Positions 26,442 to 35,040 of a stretch of 64,000 nucleotides of DNA are shown in pieces (the first letter of the stretch is position 1; the number at the start of each line of letters is the position of its first letter). The notes below the pieces were generated by a model. It made no database searches. It worked only from the letters and a program-made list of their open reading frames with translations, and was not told the DNA's origin. This DNA comes from Methylobacterium sp. SyP6R. Lineage in GTDB: Bacteria > Pseudomonadota > Alphaproteobacteria > Rhizobiales > Beijerinckiaceae. The position numbers and the translations under genes were made by a program. The DNA is taken from positions 4,312,001 through 4,376,000 of the forward strand of contig NZ_JAAQRC020000001.1 of assembly GCF_019216885.1 (NCBI RefSeq). Direction: 5' to 3'.

Positions 26442-27010
26442 GGGCACTTGCCGCTCTCCTCGCCGCCGCCGGCCTCGTCCTCACGGCCGAGGGTGCCTGG
26501 ATCCCCGCCAAGGCCGCCCTGGCCCAAGCCCTGCTCGCCCGCGCCTTCGCCCGCAGCCTCGCGGAGGGCGGACCGGTTCGGCCCTGGCCCTGGGCCGACA
26601 CCGCCCCGGTCGCCCGCATCGGTTTCCCGAGCCTCGGCGAATCCTACCTCGTGCTCGCCGGGGCGAGCGGGCAGGCCCTGGCCTTCGGGCCGGGCCATGT
26701 CGAGGGCACGAAGGAGGCGGGCGAGCCGGGCCTGGCGGTCTACGCCGCCCACCGCGATACCCAGTTCCGCAGCCTCGGCCGCCTCGCCCCCGGCGATCCG
26801 GTCGAGGTGCAACGGTGGGACGGGCGGATCGTCGCCTTCCGCGTCACCGGTGCGCGGGTCGTGCGCTTCGACCGGTCCGGCCTCGATCCGGACGCGCCGG
26901 GGCGGCGCCTCGCGCTGGCGACCTGCTGGCCGCTCGACGCGCTCGTCCCGGGCCCCGAGCGCCTGGTGGTCGAGGCGGTCGCCGAGGCGACGGGGAGGAC
27001 CGAACCTTGA
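26438..27010 (+). CDS. Class GN sortase
   Basis: Transpeptidase of 190 residues with one N-terminal membrane anchor (about 3-20) and a periplasmic catalytic domain. Catalytic residues are visible: His105 in YAAHRDTQF, Cys163 in LATCWPLDA and Arg175 in GPERLVV. It starts at GTG 26438, overlapping the stop of its presumed substrate gene. The paired LPQTA signal supports a dedicated one-substrate sortase, unlike the many-substrate sortases of Gram-positives. Confidence 0.9.
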   Translation: MRALAALLAAAGLVLTAEGAWIPAKAALAQALLARAFARSLAEGGPVRPWPWADTAPVARIGFPSLGESYLVLAGASGQALAFGPGHVEGTKEAGEPGLAVYAAHRDTQFRSLGRLAPGDPVEVQRWDGRIVAFRVTGARVVRFDRSGLDPDAPGRRLALATCWPLDALVPGPERLVVEAVAEATGRTEP

Positions 27011-27036
27011 CGGAGGGGAAGACGTGCGGTTTCGTG

Positions 27037-27129
27037 CGGGTTCGTCCGGAACCCGCCCGGATTCCCGTGAGGGGTCGCGCGGGTTTCACAGGAGCCGGCC
27101 CGGATTCGAGAGGAACCCGCCCGGATTCC
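27037..27129. promoter_or_regulatory. Repeated GGAACCCGCCCGGATTCC sites upstream of XRE gene
   Basis: Two identical 18-mers GGAACCCGCCCGGATTCC at 27048-27065 and 27112-27129, a variant GGAGCCGGCCCGGATTCG at 27091-27108, and an inverted repeat CGGGTTC-5-GAACCCG at 27037-27055. They fill the gap between the sortase gene and the XRE-type gene, so they are good candidates for autoregulatory operator sites. Confidence 0.5.
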
Positions 27130-27144
27130 GGAGGAATCCGCAGG

Positions 27145-27948
27145 ATGCCGCCCCTCGACGCCGCCCCCGAGACCGACGAGGCCGCCCTGCCTGAGGGGCA
27201 GAGCCGGGCGGTGGCGGATGCGGTGCGGGAGGCCCTGGCCCGGCGCCGCCTGTCGCGCCAGGCCCTGGCGGATGCGGCGCGGATCAGCCTCTCGACCCTG
27301 GAGAAGGCCCTGTCCGGCCGCCGGCCGTTCACGCTCGCCACGACGATCCGCCTGGAGGAGGCGCTGGCGACGCCCCTGCGGCAGGCGCCGCCGCGCCGGG
27401 AGGCCGCGCCGCGCCCGGCGCCGGAGGCTTTCGGCTCCTATACCCGGGCGGCGGTGGCCTTCCTCGAAGGACGCTACCTCACGCTTCGGCCGTCCTTCGG
27501 GCAGGCCGGCGCGATCTTCGCCTACCGGACCGAGATCGCCTGGGACCCGGACCGCGACCGGCTGGTCTTTCGCGAAGCCGAGCGGCTGGACGCGCCCTTC
27601 GCCCAGACCGGCACCGTCTCGGTGCCCAACCAGTCGGGCCACGTCTACCTCGTCACCGAGTTCCAGGGTCAGTACCGGCTGGCGATGCTCGGCCGGCCGA
27701 CCATCCAGGGCGAGATGTTCGGCATCCTGACGACCCTCGTCTCAGGGAGAGGCGCGCAGCTCACGCCCGCCGCGACGCCGCTCGCCCTGGTGCCGGAACG
27801 GACGACGCCTGAGGGCGCGCAATACGGCCGGATCGCCGCCGGCATGCCGTGCGAGCCGGACTATCGCCGAATCCTCGACCGGGTGCGGGACGACGGCTTC
27901 GCGGCGTTCCCCGGCTGCGTCCCGCCGGGTCTTCCCGCAGGAAACTGA
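27145..27948 (+). CDS. XRE-type helix-turn-helix protein with unknown C-terminal domain
   Basis: Product of 267 residues. Residues about 20-75 form an XRE-like helix-turn-helix (LARRRLSRQALADAARISLSTLEKALSGRR). The C-terminal ~170 residues (from about SYTRAAVAFLEGRYLTLRPSF) are a mixed alpha/beta domain of unknown function, perhaps sensing a ligand. I start at ATG 27145, with GGAGGA upstream; the frame is open for longer but crosses the repeated operator-like sites and the sortase gene. The gene follows the sortase by 134 bases on the same strand and may regulate the pair. Confidence 0.82.
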   Translation: MPPLDAAPETDEAALPEGQSRAVADAVREALARRRLSRQALADAARISLSTLEKALSGRRPFTLATTIRLEEALATPLRQAPPRREAAPRPAPEAFGSYTRAAVAFLEGRYLTLRPSFGQAGAIFAYRTEIAWDPDRDRLVFREAERLDAPFAQTGTVSVPNQSGHVYLVTEFQGQYRLAMLGRPTIQGEMFGILTTLVSGRGAQLTPAATPLALVPERTTPEGAQYGRIAAGMPCEPDYRRILDRVRDDGFAAFPGCVPPGLPAGN

Positions 27949-28261
27949 GTTCAGCAGAATCGGAGGATCAGCACGTTTCCCCATCCCCGACCACAGCCTG
28001 AGGTAGATGGCGGGATATCGCCTGTTATTCCAGGCATGATCGATGATGTTTGTCATGCTAGATCATCTTCCGACGAAGTGGATGCCGGCCCTTCGTAGAA
28101 ATTGTGGCAATCAACGATCGAGAGGGCTTCGCGATTGCAGCGCGATCGTGACGTGCTCTTGCACGCAGCGCGGATTGGACCGGCACGAACATTCTCGCGG
28201 GTGGGATGGGCGCTGCCCGTCGTCGGACCGGATCCCGGGCCACCCATCAGACGGCTTGCTG

Positions 28262-28477
28262 TCAGGCCGCCTGCCGGGCGAGAACGACCACCTCGCAGCT
28301 ATCGGCCCGCATGCGCCAGTCGGCGAGGCCGGCGGCCTCGCAGAATCGGGCTTGGGCGAGGGCGACGGCCGAGACCTCGCACGGCGCCGATACCACGGAT
28401 TGCCGCTGGACGACGCGGCGATCATGGCCGAAATCGTCCGGAACGACCTTATGGAAGGTCACGAGATACTTGCGCAT
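28262..28477 (-). CDS. Small conserved-looking hypothetical protein (71 aa)
   Basis: A 71-codon gene, MRKYLVTFHKVVPDDFGHDR onward, with GGAGA five to six bases before its ATG. Composition is protein-like: alternating beta residues at the start (YLVTFHKVV), a central CEVSAVALAQARFCEAAGL helix with two Cys, and a final beta strand (CEVVVLA). I do not recognise the function. It is isolated in a 970 bp gap whose remainder (27949-28261 and 28478-28920) holds no other gene apart from a family C repeat and the promoter of the betaine transporter. Confidence 0.6.
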   Translation of the reverse strand: MRKYLVTFHKVVPDDFGHDRRVVQRQSVVSAPCEVSAVALAQARFCEAAGLADWRMRADSCEVVVLARQAA

Positions 28478-28572
28478 GGCGCATCTCCGTCGGCAGGATG
28501 CCGCGCCGGGAGGGAGCCTGGACGCGGCTGCGGCGAAGGGCCTTGATCCAGCGCAAGGCCGTCGCCGGCCCC

Positions 28573-28628
28573 CGGCGCCTGTGCGAAGCCGGTTTCCGCA
28601 TCGCGACGCGATCAATCGGAAACCGTAT
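28573..28628. repeat. Family C repeat, copy 1
   Basis: 56 bp, from CGGCGCCTGTGCGAAGCC to AACCGTAT, nearly identical to 32199-32254. Its core GGTTTCCG-CATCGC-GACGCGATC-AATCGGAAACC forms a hairpin. The compensating change CCGGTTTCC/GGAAACC here versus GCCGCTTTCC/GGAAAGC in the other copy keeps the stem paired. Confidence 0.75.
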
Positions 28629-28920
28629 GACTCAGGGGCATGGTGCAGAGGCCGGATGCGGGGCGTTGATTGCGCTGCACATCATGTGTTCATCCTCTGC
28701 GGATTCTTCCCGCAACATGACGAAACCCGCAGCAATGCTGCGCCGCACCAAATGATTCTCCCTGGCGAAACTCGCCCGTGTCGCCTTCGCGGCAAAAAAT
28801 GTCGCAGCCGGACAAGCTGCGAGGCCTGCGCCAGCTAATTTTTCATAATACAAGGTAAAGGCCTTCGGTTCTTTCTAGTATCGATCGGCGAAGCACGCTG
28901 CTCCAAAGGGGTCATGAGCC

Positions 28921-30228
28921 ATGAGCCACATCGTTTTGGAGGGAGTCAGCAAGATTTTCGGCCATAAGCAGGCCGAGGCGGTCGGTCTCATCGCGCAGGG
29001 CAAGCGCAAGGCCGAGATCGCGGCGGCCTGCGGCGCGGTGGTCGGCCTGTGCGACATCTCCTTCGATATCGTCGAGGGCGAGATCCTGACCCTGATGGGC
29101 CTGTCGGGCTCGGGCAAGTCGACGCTCCTGCGCTGCATGAACCGGCTGGTGGAGCCGAGCTGCGGCAGCATCCGCGTCGGCGACGTGGACGTGACGAAGC
29201 TCGGCCGCAAGGACCTGCTGGCGTTCCGCCAGAAGACCTTCGGCATGGTGTTCCAGCACTTTGCGCTGCTGCCGAACCGGACGATCCTGGCGAACGTGGC
29301 GTTCGGCCTGGAACTCAAGAACGTGCCGGTTGCGCGCCGGACCGAGGCGGCCATGCAGGCGATCGAGCTCGTCGGCCTGAAGGGCTGGCACGCCAAGTAT
29401 CCGCATGAATTGTCGGGCGGCATGCAGCAGCGGGCCGGCCTGGCGCGCGCGCTCGCGGCCGATGCCGACATCCTCCTGATGGACGAGGCGTTCAGCGCCC
29501 TCGACCCGCTGATCCGCCGCGACATGCAGTCCGAGCTGCGCGAATTGCAGCGGAAGCTCAGGAAGACCATCGTCTTCGTCTCCCACGATCTCGACGAGGC
29601 GGTGGCCCTGGGCGGCCGCATCGTCTTGATGAAGGACGGGGAGGTCGTGCAGATCGGCCAGCCCGAGGACATCGTGGCCCGTCCGGCGACCGAGTACGTC
29701 GCGCGCTTCGTCGAGCATATCGACCTCGTGGCGGTGATGCGGGCGGGGCACGTCGCGGATCGCGCCGCGCCGGTCCTGGCGCCCACCCTCACCGTCGCCG
29801 AGGCGCGGGAGCGGGTGGCGGGCGAGGGCGGCGACGCCTGGCTGGTCGCCGACGACGAGCGGCGCTTCGTCGGCCGCCTGCGCGCCGGCGCGCTCGCGGG
29901 TGCCCGGCCGGCGGAGACCGTCGCCGGCCTGCTCGACCGGGGTGCCGAGCCCGTCGGGGCGGAGCTGCGCCTCGACGGGCTGCTCGCTCGGGTCGCGGCC
30001 GAGGGCTGCGTCGCCGTGGTCGACCCGGACGGGCGCCTGATCGGCGGCATCACCAGCCGGGACGTGGTGCGGGCGCTCGCCGCCCGCCCCGACCTGCACC
30101 CCACCGAAACCCCGACAATCCCCAAGCCGGCAGGAGCGGAGCGATGGACTGGAGCGTCCCAAAATTCCCCCTCGACACGCTCAGCGACCAAGGCCTCGAC
30201 TGGCTCACCGACCATGGCGCTTGGCTGA
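28921..30228 (+). CDS. proV: Glycine betaine/proline ABC importer ATPase, ProV type
   Basis: ATPase of 435 residues for quaternary-ammonium uptake. It has Walker A LSGSGKST, signature LSGGMQQRAGLARAL, Walker B ILLMDEAFSALD and switch His VSHDLDEAV. A C-terminal CBS-like region (about 280-385, ending VAVVDPDGRLIGGITSRDVVRALA) usually senses ionic strength or nucleotides. The final ~28 codons (30144-30228) read through the start of proW, an 85 bp overlap that looks like loss of an earlier stop near 30144. It heads proV-proW-proX and supplies the betaine-degradation genes that follow. Confidence 0.92.
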   Translation: MSHIVLEGVSKIFGHKQAEAVGLIAQGKRKAEIAAACGAVVGLCDISFDIVEGEILTLMGLSGSGKSTLLRCMNRLVEPSCGSIRVGDVDVTKLGRKDLLAFRQKTFGMVFQHFALLPNRTILANVAFGLELKNVPVARRTEAAMQAIELVGLKGWHAKYPHELSGGMQQRAGLARALAADADILLMDEAFSALDPLIRRDMQSELRELQRKLRKTIVFVSHDLDEAVALGGRIVLMKDGEVVQIGQPEDIVARPATEYVARFVEHIDLVAVMRAGHVADRAAPVLAPTLTVAEARERVAGEGGDAWLVADDERRFVGRLRAGALAGARPAETVAGLLDRGAEPVGAELRLDGLLARVAAEGCVAVVDPDGRLIGGITSRDVVRALAARPDLHPTETPTIPKPAGAERWTGASQNSPSTRSATKASTGSPTMALG

Positions 30229-30995
30229 CCCGCGCGGTCAGCCGCTCGGTCTCCGACTGGATCGACGTGCTGACCACGGCGCTCGTCGCGGTCCCGCCCT
30301 GGCTCTTCATCGGGCTCGCCGCCTTCGGCACCTACAAGATCGGCGGGCGCAGGATCGGGCTGCTGACGCTGTTCGGCCTTCTGTTCCTCTGGGACCTGCG
30401 GTTGTGGCAGGCGACGGTCGAGACCCTCGTCCTCGTCACCCTGTCGACCGTCACCGCCCTGGTGATCGGCATTCCGGTCGGGATCTGGTTCGCCCTGAGC
30501 CAGCGCGCCTGGCGGGCCTTCTCGCCGATCCTCGACATGATGCAGACGCTGCCGAGCTTCGTGTACCTGATCCCGGCGCTTCCCTTCTTCGGCCTCGGCG
30601 CGGTGTCGGCGTGCTTTGCCACGATCGTGTTCTCGGTGCCGCCGGTGATCCGGCTGACGGCGCTCGGCATCCGCAACGTGCCCTCCGAGCTCGTCGAGGC
30701 CTCGGACGCCTTCGGCGGCTCGACCACCCAGAAGCTGTTCAAGGTGCAGTTGCCGCTCGCGCTGCCGACCATCATGGCCGGCGTCAACCAGACGATGATG
30801 CTCGCCCTGTCGATGGTGGTCATCGCCGCGATGATCGGGGCCGGCGGCCTCGGCCGGGCGGTGTGGCAATCGATCCAGCGCCTCGAGGCCGGGGCGGGCT
30901 TCGAGGCCGGCATCGGCATCGTGATCCTGGCGGTCATCCTCGACCGCTCGACCCAGGCGCTCGCCGCCCGCGCCCGGCCGCACGGCAGCGCCTGA
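30144..30995 (+). CDS. proW: Glycine betaine/proline ABC permease, ProW type
   Basis: Inner-membrane permease of 283 residues with an N-terminal amphipathic part, about six helices, and the EAA loop IRNVPSELVEASDAFGGSTTQKLFKVQLPLALP around 174-206 (read in separate pieces). AAMIGAGGLGRAVWQSIQRL is typical of ProW/OpuAB. The ATG at 30144 follows GGAGCGGAG; it lies inside the end of proV. Confidence 0.92.
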   Translation: MDWSVPKFPLDTLSDQGLDWLTDHGAWLTRAVSRSVSDWIDVLTTALVAVPPWLFIGLAAFGTYKIGGRRIGLLTLFGLLFLWDLRLWQATVETLVLVTLSTVTALVIGIPVGIWFALSQRAWRAFSPILDMMQTLPSFVYLIPALPFFGLGAVSACFATIVFSVPPVIRLTALGIRNVPSELVEASDAFGGSTTQKLFKVQLPLALPTIMAGVNQTMMLALSMVVIAAMIGAGGLGRAVWQSIQRLEAGAGFEAGIGIVILAVILDRSTQALAARARPHGSA

Positions 30996-31110
30996 GACAC
31001 CACCGGCCGTCCGCTTGGCGGGCGGCCTGGAGACAGGTTCCCGGCGCCCGCGGGCGTCGCGGCAGCGTGAAACCCCTCCCGACCACCACAGCCTTCGGAT
31101 CGATCAGACC

Positions 31111-31947
31111 ATGCGCGCGACAGCTCTCGGCGTCATCCTCTGCCTCGCCTTCGCCCAGACTCCGGCCGAGGCGGCCGGCAAGCAGGTGCGGATCGCCTAT
31201 GTCGAGTGGAGCGATGCGGTGGTGGCGACCAACATCCTCAAGCAGGTGCTGGAGGAGAAGGGCTTTGATGTGAAGGCGATCCCGCTCGCCGCGGCGGCGA
31301 TGTGGCAGGCGGTGGCGACGGGCGACGCCGATGCGAGCGTCGCGGCCTGGCTGCCGCTGACCCAGGCCGCCTATTACGAGAAGCTGAAGAACCGCATCGA
31401 TCTGATCGGCCCGAACGTCACCGGCGCCAAGATCGGCTGGGCCGTGCCGGCCTATTCGAAGCTCACCTCGATCGAGGACCTGAAGACCCAGTCGGCCGCT
31501 GTCGAGGGCAAGGTGATCGGCATCGATCCCGGCGCCGGCGTGATGAAGACCTCGGAAGCGGCGATCAAGGCCTACGGCCTTCCGGTCAAGCTCGTCGACG
31601 GCAGCGACGCCACGATGACCAGCGCCCTCAAGGACGCGATCCGCCAGAAGAAGGACATCGTCGTCACCGCCTGGACGCCGCACTGGATGTTCGCGCGCTA
31701 CGAACTGAAGTATCTCGCCGATCCGAAGAAGGCCTTCGGCGACGACGAGACCGTGAACACGCTGGCCCGCAAGGGATTGAGCGAGGACATGCCGGAGGTC
31801 TACGGCATCCTCAAGAAGTTCAAGCTGAACATCAAGGACGAGGAAGCCATGATGGCGGAGAACGAGGAGAAGGGCGCCAAGCCCTCCGAGACCGCCGCCA
31901 AGTGGATCAAGGCCAACCGCGCCACGGTGGATGGCTGGGTGAAGTAA
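31111..31947 (+). CDS. proX: Glycine betaine-binding periplasmic protein, ProX type
   Basis: Binding protein of 278 residues. The signal peptide MRATALGVILCLAFAQTPAEA ends near residue 21-22. The mature protein shows aromatic residues of the kind that cage trimethylammonium groups: YVEWSDAV, AAWLPLTQAAYYEKL, IGWAVPAY and TAWTPHWMFARYELKYL. It begins 115 bases after proW; the ribosome site is weak. Ligand is betaine or a close analogue, supported by the downstream catabolic genes. Confidence 0.9.
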   Translation: MRATALGVILCLAFAQTPAEAAGKQVRIAYVEWSDAVVATNILKQVLEEKGFDVKAIPLAAAAMWQAVATGDADASVAAWLPLTQAAYYEKLKNRIDLIGPNVTGAKIGWAVPAYSKLTSIEDLKTQSAAVEGKVIGIDPGAGVMKTSEAAIKAYGLPVKLVDGSDATMTSALKDAIRQKKDIVVTAWTPHWMFARYELKYLADPKKAFGDDETVNTLARKGLSEDMPEVYGILKKFKLNIKDEEAMMAENEEKGAKPSETAAKWIKANRATVDGWVK

Positions 31948-32012
31948 GCTGGGGGATGAGGGTGGCTCCGGATGCGGAGGCCGGTGCCCGCCGATAATCT
32001 TTCCCATCCGCG

Positions 32013-32133
32013 ACCTCATCCTGAGGTGCGGCTGAAAGGAGCCTTGAAGGAGGGCTACAGAAACTACGACGACCTCTGGAGCCCTCCTTCGAGGTCAGTC
32101 GATCTCTGATCGACTGACACCTCAGGATGAGGT
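32013..32133. repeat. Family A intergenic palindrome, copy 4
   Basis: About 121 bp with the outer ACCTCATCCTGAGGTG arms and inner GAAGGAGGGCT / AGCCCTCCTTC arms, plus the GTCAGTCGAT-GATCGACTGAC inner hairpin also present in copies 1 and 2. Located just downstream of proX. Confidence 0.85.
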
Positions 32134-32150
32134 GGATGACAGGATATCTC

Positions 32151-32186
32151 ATACGAAATCCGGAAGATCACTTCCGGATTTCGTAT
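32151..32186. repeat. Perfect 16 bp inverted repeat
   Basis: ATACGAAATCCGGAAG, four bases (ATCA), then its exact reverse complement. It lies between family A copy 4 and family C copy 2 in a 555 bp gap (31948-32502) that holds no gene. No T-run, so not a classical terminator. Confidence 0.8.
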
Positions 32187-32198
32187 CATCAGCCCGCG

Positions 32199-32254
32199 CG
32201 GCGCCTGAGCGAAGCCGCTTTCCGCATCGCGAAGCGATCAATCGGAAAGCGTAT
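32199..32254. repeat. Family C repeat, copy 2
   Basis: 56 bp, nearly identical to 28573-28628, with the hairpin CTTTCCG-CATCGC-GAAGCGATC-AATCGGAAAG. The two copies bracket the proVWX operon. Confidence 0.75.
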
Positions 32255-32323
32255 CAGTCCCAACTTCAATTTTTCGCAGATCAATTTGCTAAAACAGGCT
32301 CTGAGGCGCAACCGTGAGTGAGC

Positions 32324-32375
32324 CTTGAAGGAGGACTTCCGATCTCACCGAGATCTCAGGAGGCCTCCTTCGAGG
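32324..32375. repeat. Family A remnant
   Basis: A degenerate inner portion of family A: CTTGAAGGAGG on the left and CCTCCTTCGAGG on the right, without the outer CCTCATCC arms. Probably a decayed copy. Confidence 0.55.
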
Positions 32376-32502
32376 CATGTTTCGTGAAATATATATGATC
32401 AGCTCGACAATCCTCGCTCTCTCCTCGTCATTCCGGGGTCGCGATAGCGGAGCCCGGAATCCAGAACCACGGATGGTTCAGGATCGAGCGGAGAACGTAC
32501 GA

Positions 32503-33519
32503 TCACATCTTCCGCTCGCTGCTCGGCGGCCGGCCGAAATGGTCGACGTAGGATTTCGAGAAGTGCGAGGCCGAGGTGAAGCCGCACTCGATCGCGATCG
32601 ATAAAAGCGGCATCGCGGTCTGGCGGATCAGGTGGCGAGCGTGTTCCAGGCGGATGCGCAGATAGTGCTTGGCCGGTGAGCGGCCGAGATACTTCAGGAA
32701 CAGCCGTTCGAGCTGCCGCTTCGAGAGGTGGACCGACTCGGCCAGGTCCTGGCTGCCGAGCGGCTCGGCAAAGGTCTTCTCCATCAGGCCGACGACGTGC
32801 AGGAGCTTCGGATGCGCCACGCCGAGGCGCATCCGAAGGTCCATCCGCTGGCGCTCGCCCGATTCGCGGATGCGGTGGTGGATGAGCTGGTCGGCGACGT
32901 CGGCGGCGATGTCGGCCCCGTGGTCGCGTACGATCAGGGACAGCATCATGTCGGCCGCAGCTGTCCCGCCCGCGCAGGTGAAGCGGTTGCGGTCGATCTC
33001 GAACAGGTCGGACCCGATCTCGAGCCCGTCATGCTCGGAGGCGAGGCTCGCCTGGTTCTCCCAGTGGATCGTCGCCCGGTAGCCGTCGAGGAGGCCGGCC
33101 TTGGCCAGCACGTAGGTGCCGGTACAGACCGCACCGATCGCGCCGCCGCGGATGCAGGTCCGCCGCAGCAGAGTCTGCAAGGCGCGATGATCCCGGCGCT
33201 GGATGTCGATGCCGCCACAGACGATCGCCATGTCGAGGGCGGGCTCGAGGCCTTGCGCCTCGCTGAAGCTGCCCGCCACCTGGACCTCGACGCCGTTGGA
33301 GGCGGTGCAGCGCGTGCCGTTCTCCGACCACAGCGAGTAGCGGTAGAGGTCGCGCCGCGCCGCGCGGTTGGCGAGGCGCAGCGGCTCGATCGCCGACGAG
33401 AACGCGATCATCGAGAAGTTCTCGACGAGCATGAACCCGACGCAGGTGACCTCGTCGGTCACGGCGGCGCTGCCCGCCGCCACGGTGCCGGTCACGCCTG
33501 CCGTTATCACCCGATCCAT
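32503..33519 (-). CDS. gbdR: GATase1-like/AraC-type regulator, probable GbdR
   Basis: Transcription factor of 338 residues. Residues about 20-200 form a DJ-1/PfpI-like domain ([20 protein letters not shown]; the nucleophile-elbow position is [13 protein letters not shown]). Residues about 235-335 form an AraC helix-turn-helix pair, with [20 protein letters not shown] near the end. In Pseudomonas, GbdR of this architecture activates betaine and dimethylglycine catabolic genes on binding betaine or dimethylglycine. The position, divergent from soxBDAG and next to proVWX, fits that role. The symbol is by analogy. Confidence 0.82.
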   Translation of the reverse strand: MDRVITAGVTGTVAAGSAAVTDEVTCVGFMLVENFSMIAFSSAIEPLRLANRAARRDLYRYSLWSENGTRCTASNGVEVQVAGSFSEAQGLEPALDMAIVCGGIDIQRRDHRALQTLLRRTCIRGGAIGAVCTGTYVLAKAGLLDGYRATIHWENQASLASEHDGLEIGSDLFEIDRNRFTCAGGTAAADMMLSLIVRDHGADIAADVADQLIHHRIRESGERQRMDLRMRLGVAHPKLLHVVGLMEKTFAEPLGSQDLAESVHLSKRQLERLFLKYLGRSPAKHYLRIRLEHARHLIRQTAMPLLSIAIECGFTSASHFSKSYVDHFGRPPSSERKM

Positions 33520-33548
33520 CGCCAGACCGTCACCGTTTCGTCACCCCA

Positions 33549-33580
33549 GAATGACTCCAGGGAAGAATGACTCCAGGAAA
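33549..33580. promoter_or_regulatory. Tandem GAATGACTCCAGGRAA sites between gbdR and soxB
   Basis: Two 16-mers in tandem, GAATGACTCCAGGGAA (33549-33564) and GAATGACTCCAGGAAA (33565-33580), 30 bases upstream of the gbdR start and about 170 upstream of soxB. AraC-type activators bind direct repeats, so this is a candidate operator. A simple slippage duplication is the alternative. Confidence 0.45.
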
Positions 33581-33751
33581 GTCTCGGGGCAAGCAAGATT
33601 CGCTCCCTTAGGGCAGGTGGTGGCGGGCTCCACACCCCCGGGCGCCCGCGATGTCGCGCCCCGAGTCGCAAATCCCAAACTCGCGGTCGCCAGCGCGAAA
33701 GCCGCCGGTCGGCGCCGGCCCGATGATCCCTCATCACAGCGAGGCCGACCG

Positions 33752-35005
33752 ATGCGCCGATTTTCCCTCTCGTCGCTGCTCACGGAATCCCTCAAGGGGC
33801 ACCGGGGCTGGGGCCGCCAGTGGCGGGACCCGCAGCCGAAACCCGCCTACGACGTCGTCATCGTCGGCGGCGGCGGCCACGGCCTCGCCACCGCCTATTA
33901 CCTCGCCACCGTGCACGGCATCACCAATGTCGCGGTGCTGGAGAAGGGCTGGATCGGCGGCGGCAATACCGGCCGCAACACCACGATCATCCGCTCGAAC
34001 TACCTCTACGACGAGAGCGCCGCGCTCTACGAGCACGCGCTGAAGCTCTGGGAGGGCCTGTCCCAGGAGTTGAACTACAACGTCATGTTCTCGCAGCGCG
34101 GCGTGCTGATGCTCGCCCACAACCTGCACGACGTTCAGAGCTTCAAGCGCCACGTCTATGCCAACCGGCTCAACGGCATCGACAACGAGTGGCTGACGAA
34201 GGAAGAGTGCAAGGAATTCTGTCCGCCGATCGACATCTCGGGCAGCCTTCGCTACCCGGTCCTCGGCGGCGCGCTCCAGCGCCGGGCCGGCACCGCCCGC
34301 CACGACGCGGTGGCCTGGGGCTATGCCCGCGGGGCGGATGCCCGCGGCGTCGACATCATCCAGAACTGCGAGGTGAAGGGCATCCGCCGCGACGCCTCCG
34401 GCGCCGCGATCGGCGTCGAGACGACGCGGGGCTATATCGGCGCCAAGCGCATCGGCGTGGTCGCCGCCGGCCACACCTCGACCGTGATGGCGATGGCCGA
34501 CGTGCGGATGCCGCTCGAGAGCTACCCGCTCCAGGCGCTGGTGTCGGAGCCGGTCAAGCCGATCTTCCCCTGCGTGGTGATGTCGAACGCCGTCCACGCC
34601 TACATCTCGCAATCGGACAAGGGCGAGCTGGTGATCGGGGCGGGCACCGACCAGTACACCTCCTACAGCCAGCAGGGCGGCCTGCACATCACCACCCACA
34701 CGCTGGATGCGATCTGCGAGGTGTTTCCGCAATTCACCCGGATGCGGATGCTGCGCTCCTGGGGCGGCATCGTCGACGTGACGCCCGACCGCTCGCCGAT
34801 CATCGGCACGACCCCGGTCGAGAACCTGTTCGTCAATTGCGGCTGGGGCACCGGCGGCTTCAAGGCGACGCCCGGCTCGGGCCACGTCTTCGCCCATACG
34901 CTGGCCGCCGGCAAGCCGCACGCGATCAACGCGCCCTTCACCCTCGACCGGTTCCGCACCGGTCGCCTCATCGACGAGGCGGCAGCCGCCGCCGTCGCGC
35001 ACTGA
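33752..35005 (+). CDS. soxB: Sarcosine oxidase beta subunit
   Basis: Flavoprotein subunit of 417 residues of heterotetrameric sarcosine oxidase, which oxidises sarcosine to glycine, with the methyl group passed to tetrahydrofolate. The FAD motif [18 protein letters not shown] is at about 36-53, and [30 protein letters not shown] around 75-105 matches the family (read in pieces). It starts the soxB-D-A-G-sdaA operon. The ATG at 33752 follows AGCGAGG. Confidence 0.93.
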   Translation: MRRFSLSSLLTESLKGHRGWGRQWRDPQPKPAYDVVIVGGGGHGLATAYYLATVHGITNVAVLEKGWIGGGNTGRNTTIIRSNYLYDESAALYEHALKLWEGLSQELNYNVMFSQRGVLMLAHNLHDVQSFKRHVYANRLNGIDNEWLTKEECKEFCPPIDISGSLRYPVLGGALQRRAGTARHDAVAWGYARGADARGVDIIQNCEVKGIRRDASGAAIGVETTRGYIGAKRIGVVAAGHTSTVMAMADVRMPLESYPLQALVSEPVKPIFPCVVMSNAVHAYISQSDKGELVIGAGTDQYTSYSQQGGLHITTHTLDAICEVFPQFTRMRMLRSWGGIVDVTPDRSPIIGTTPVENLFVNCGWGTGGFKATPGSGHVFAHTLAAGKPHAINAPFTLDRFRTGRLIDEAAAAAVAH

Positions 35006-35040
35006 TCCCTTTAAAAAACCCGGACGCGACGAGGCCCCCG

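Noticed and set aside
23808..26447. An 879-codon open frame on the minus strand
   Set aside because: Antisense to the VIT/VWA gene; composition is that of a shadow frame.
32151..32186. Rho-independent terminator of proX
   Set aside because: The stem is perfect but there is no T-tract and it lies 200 bases past the gene behind another palindrome.
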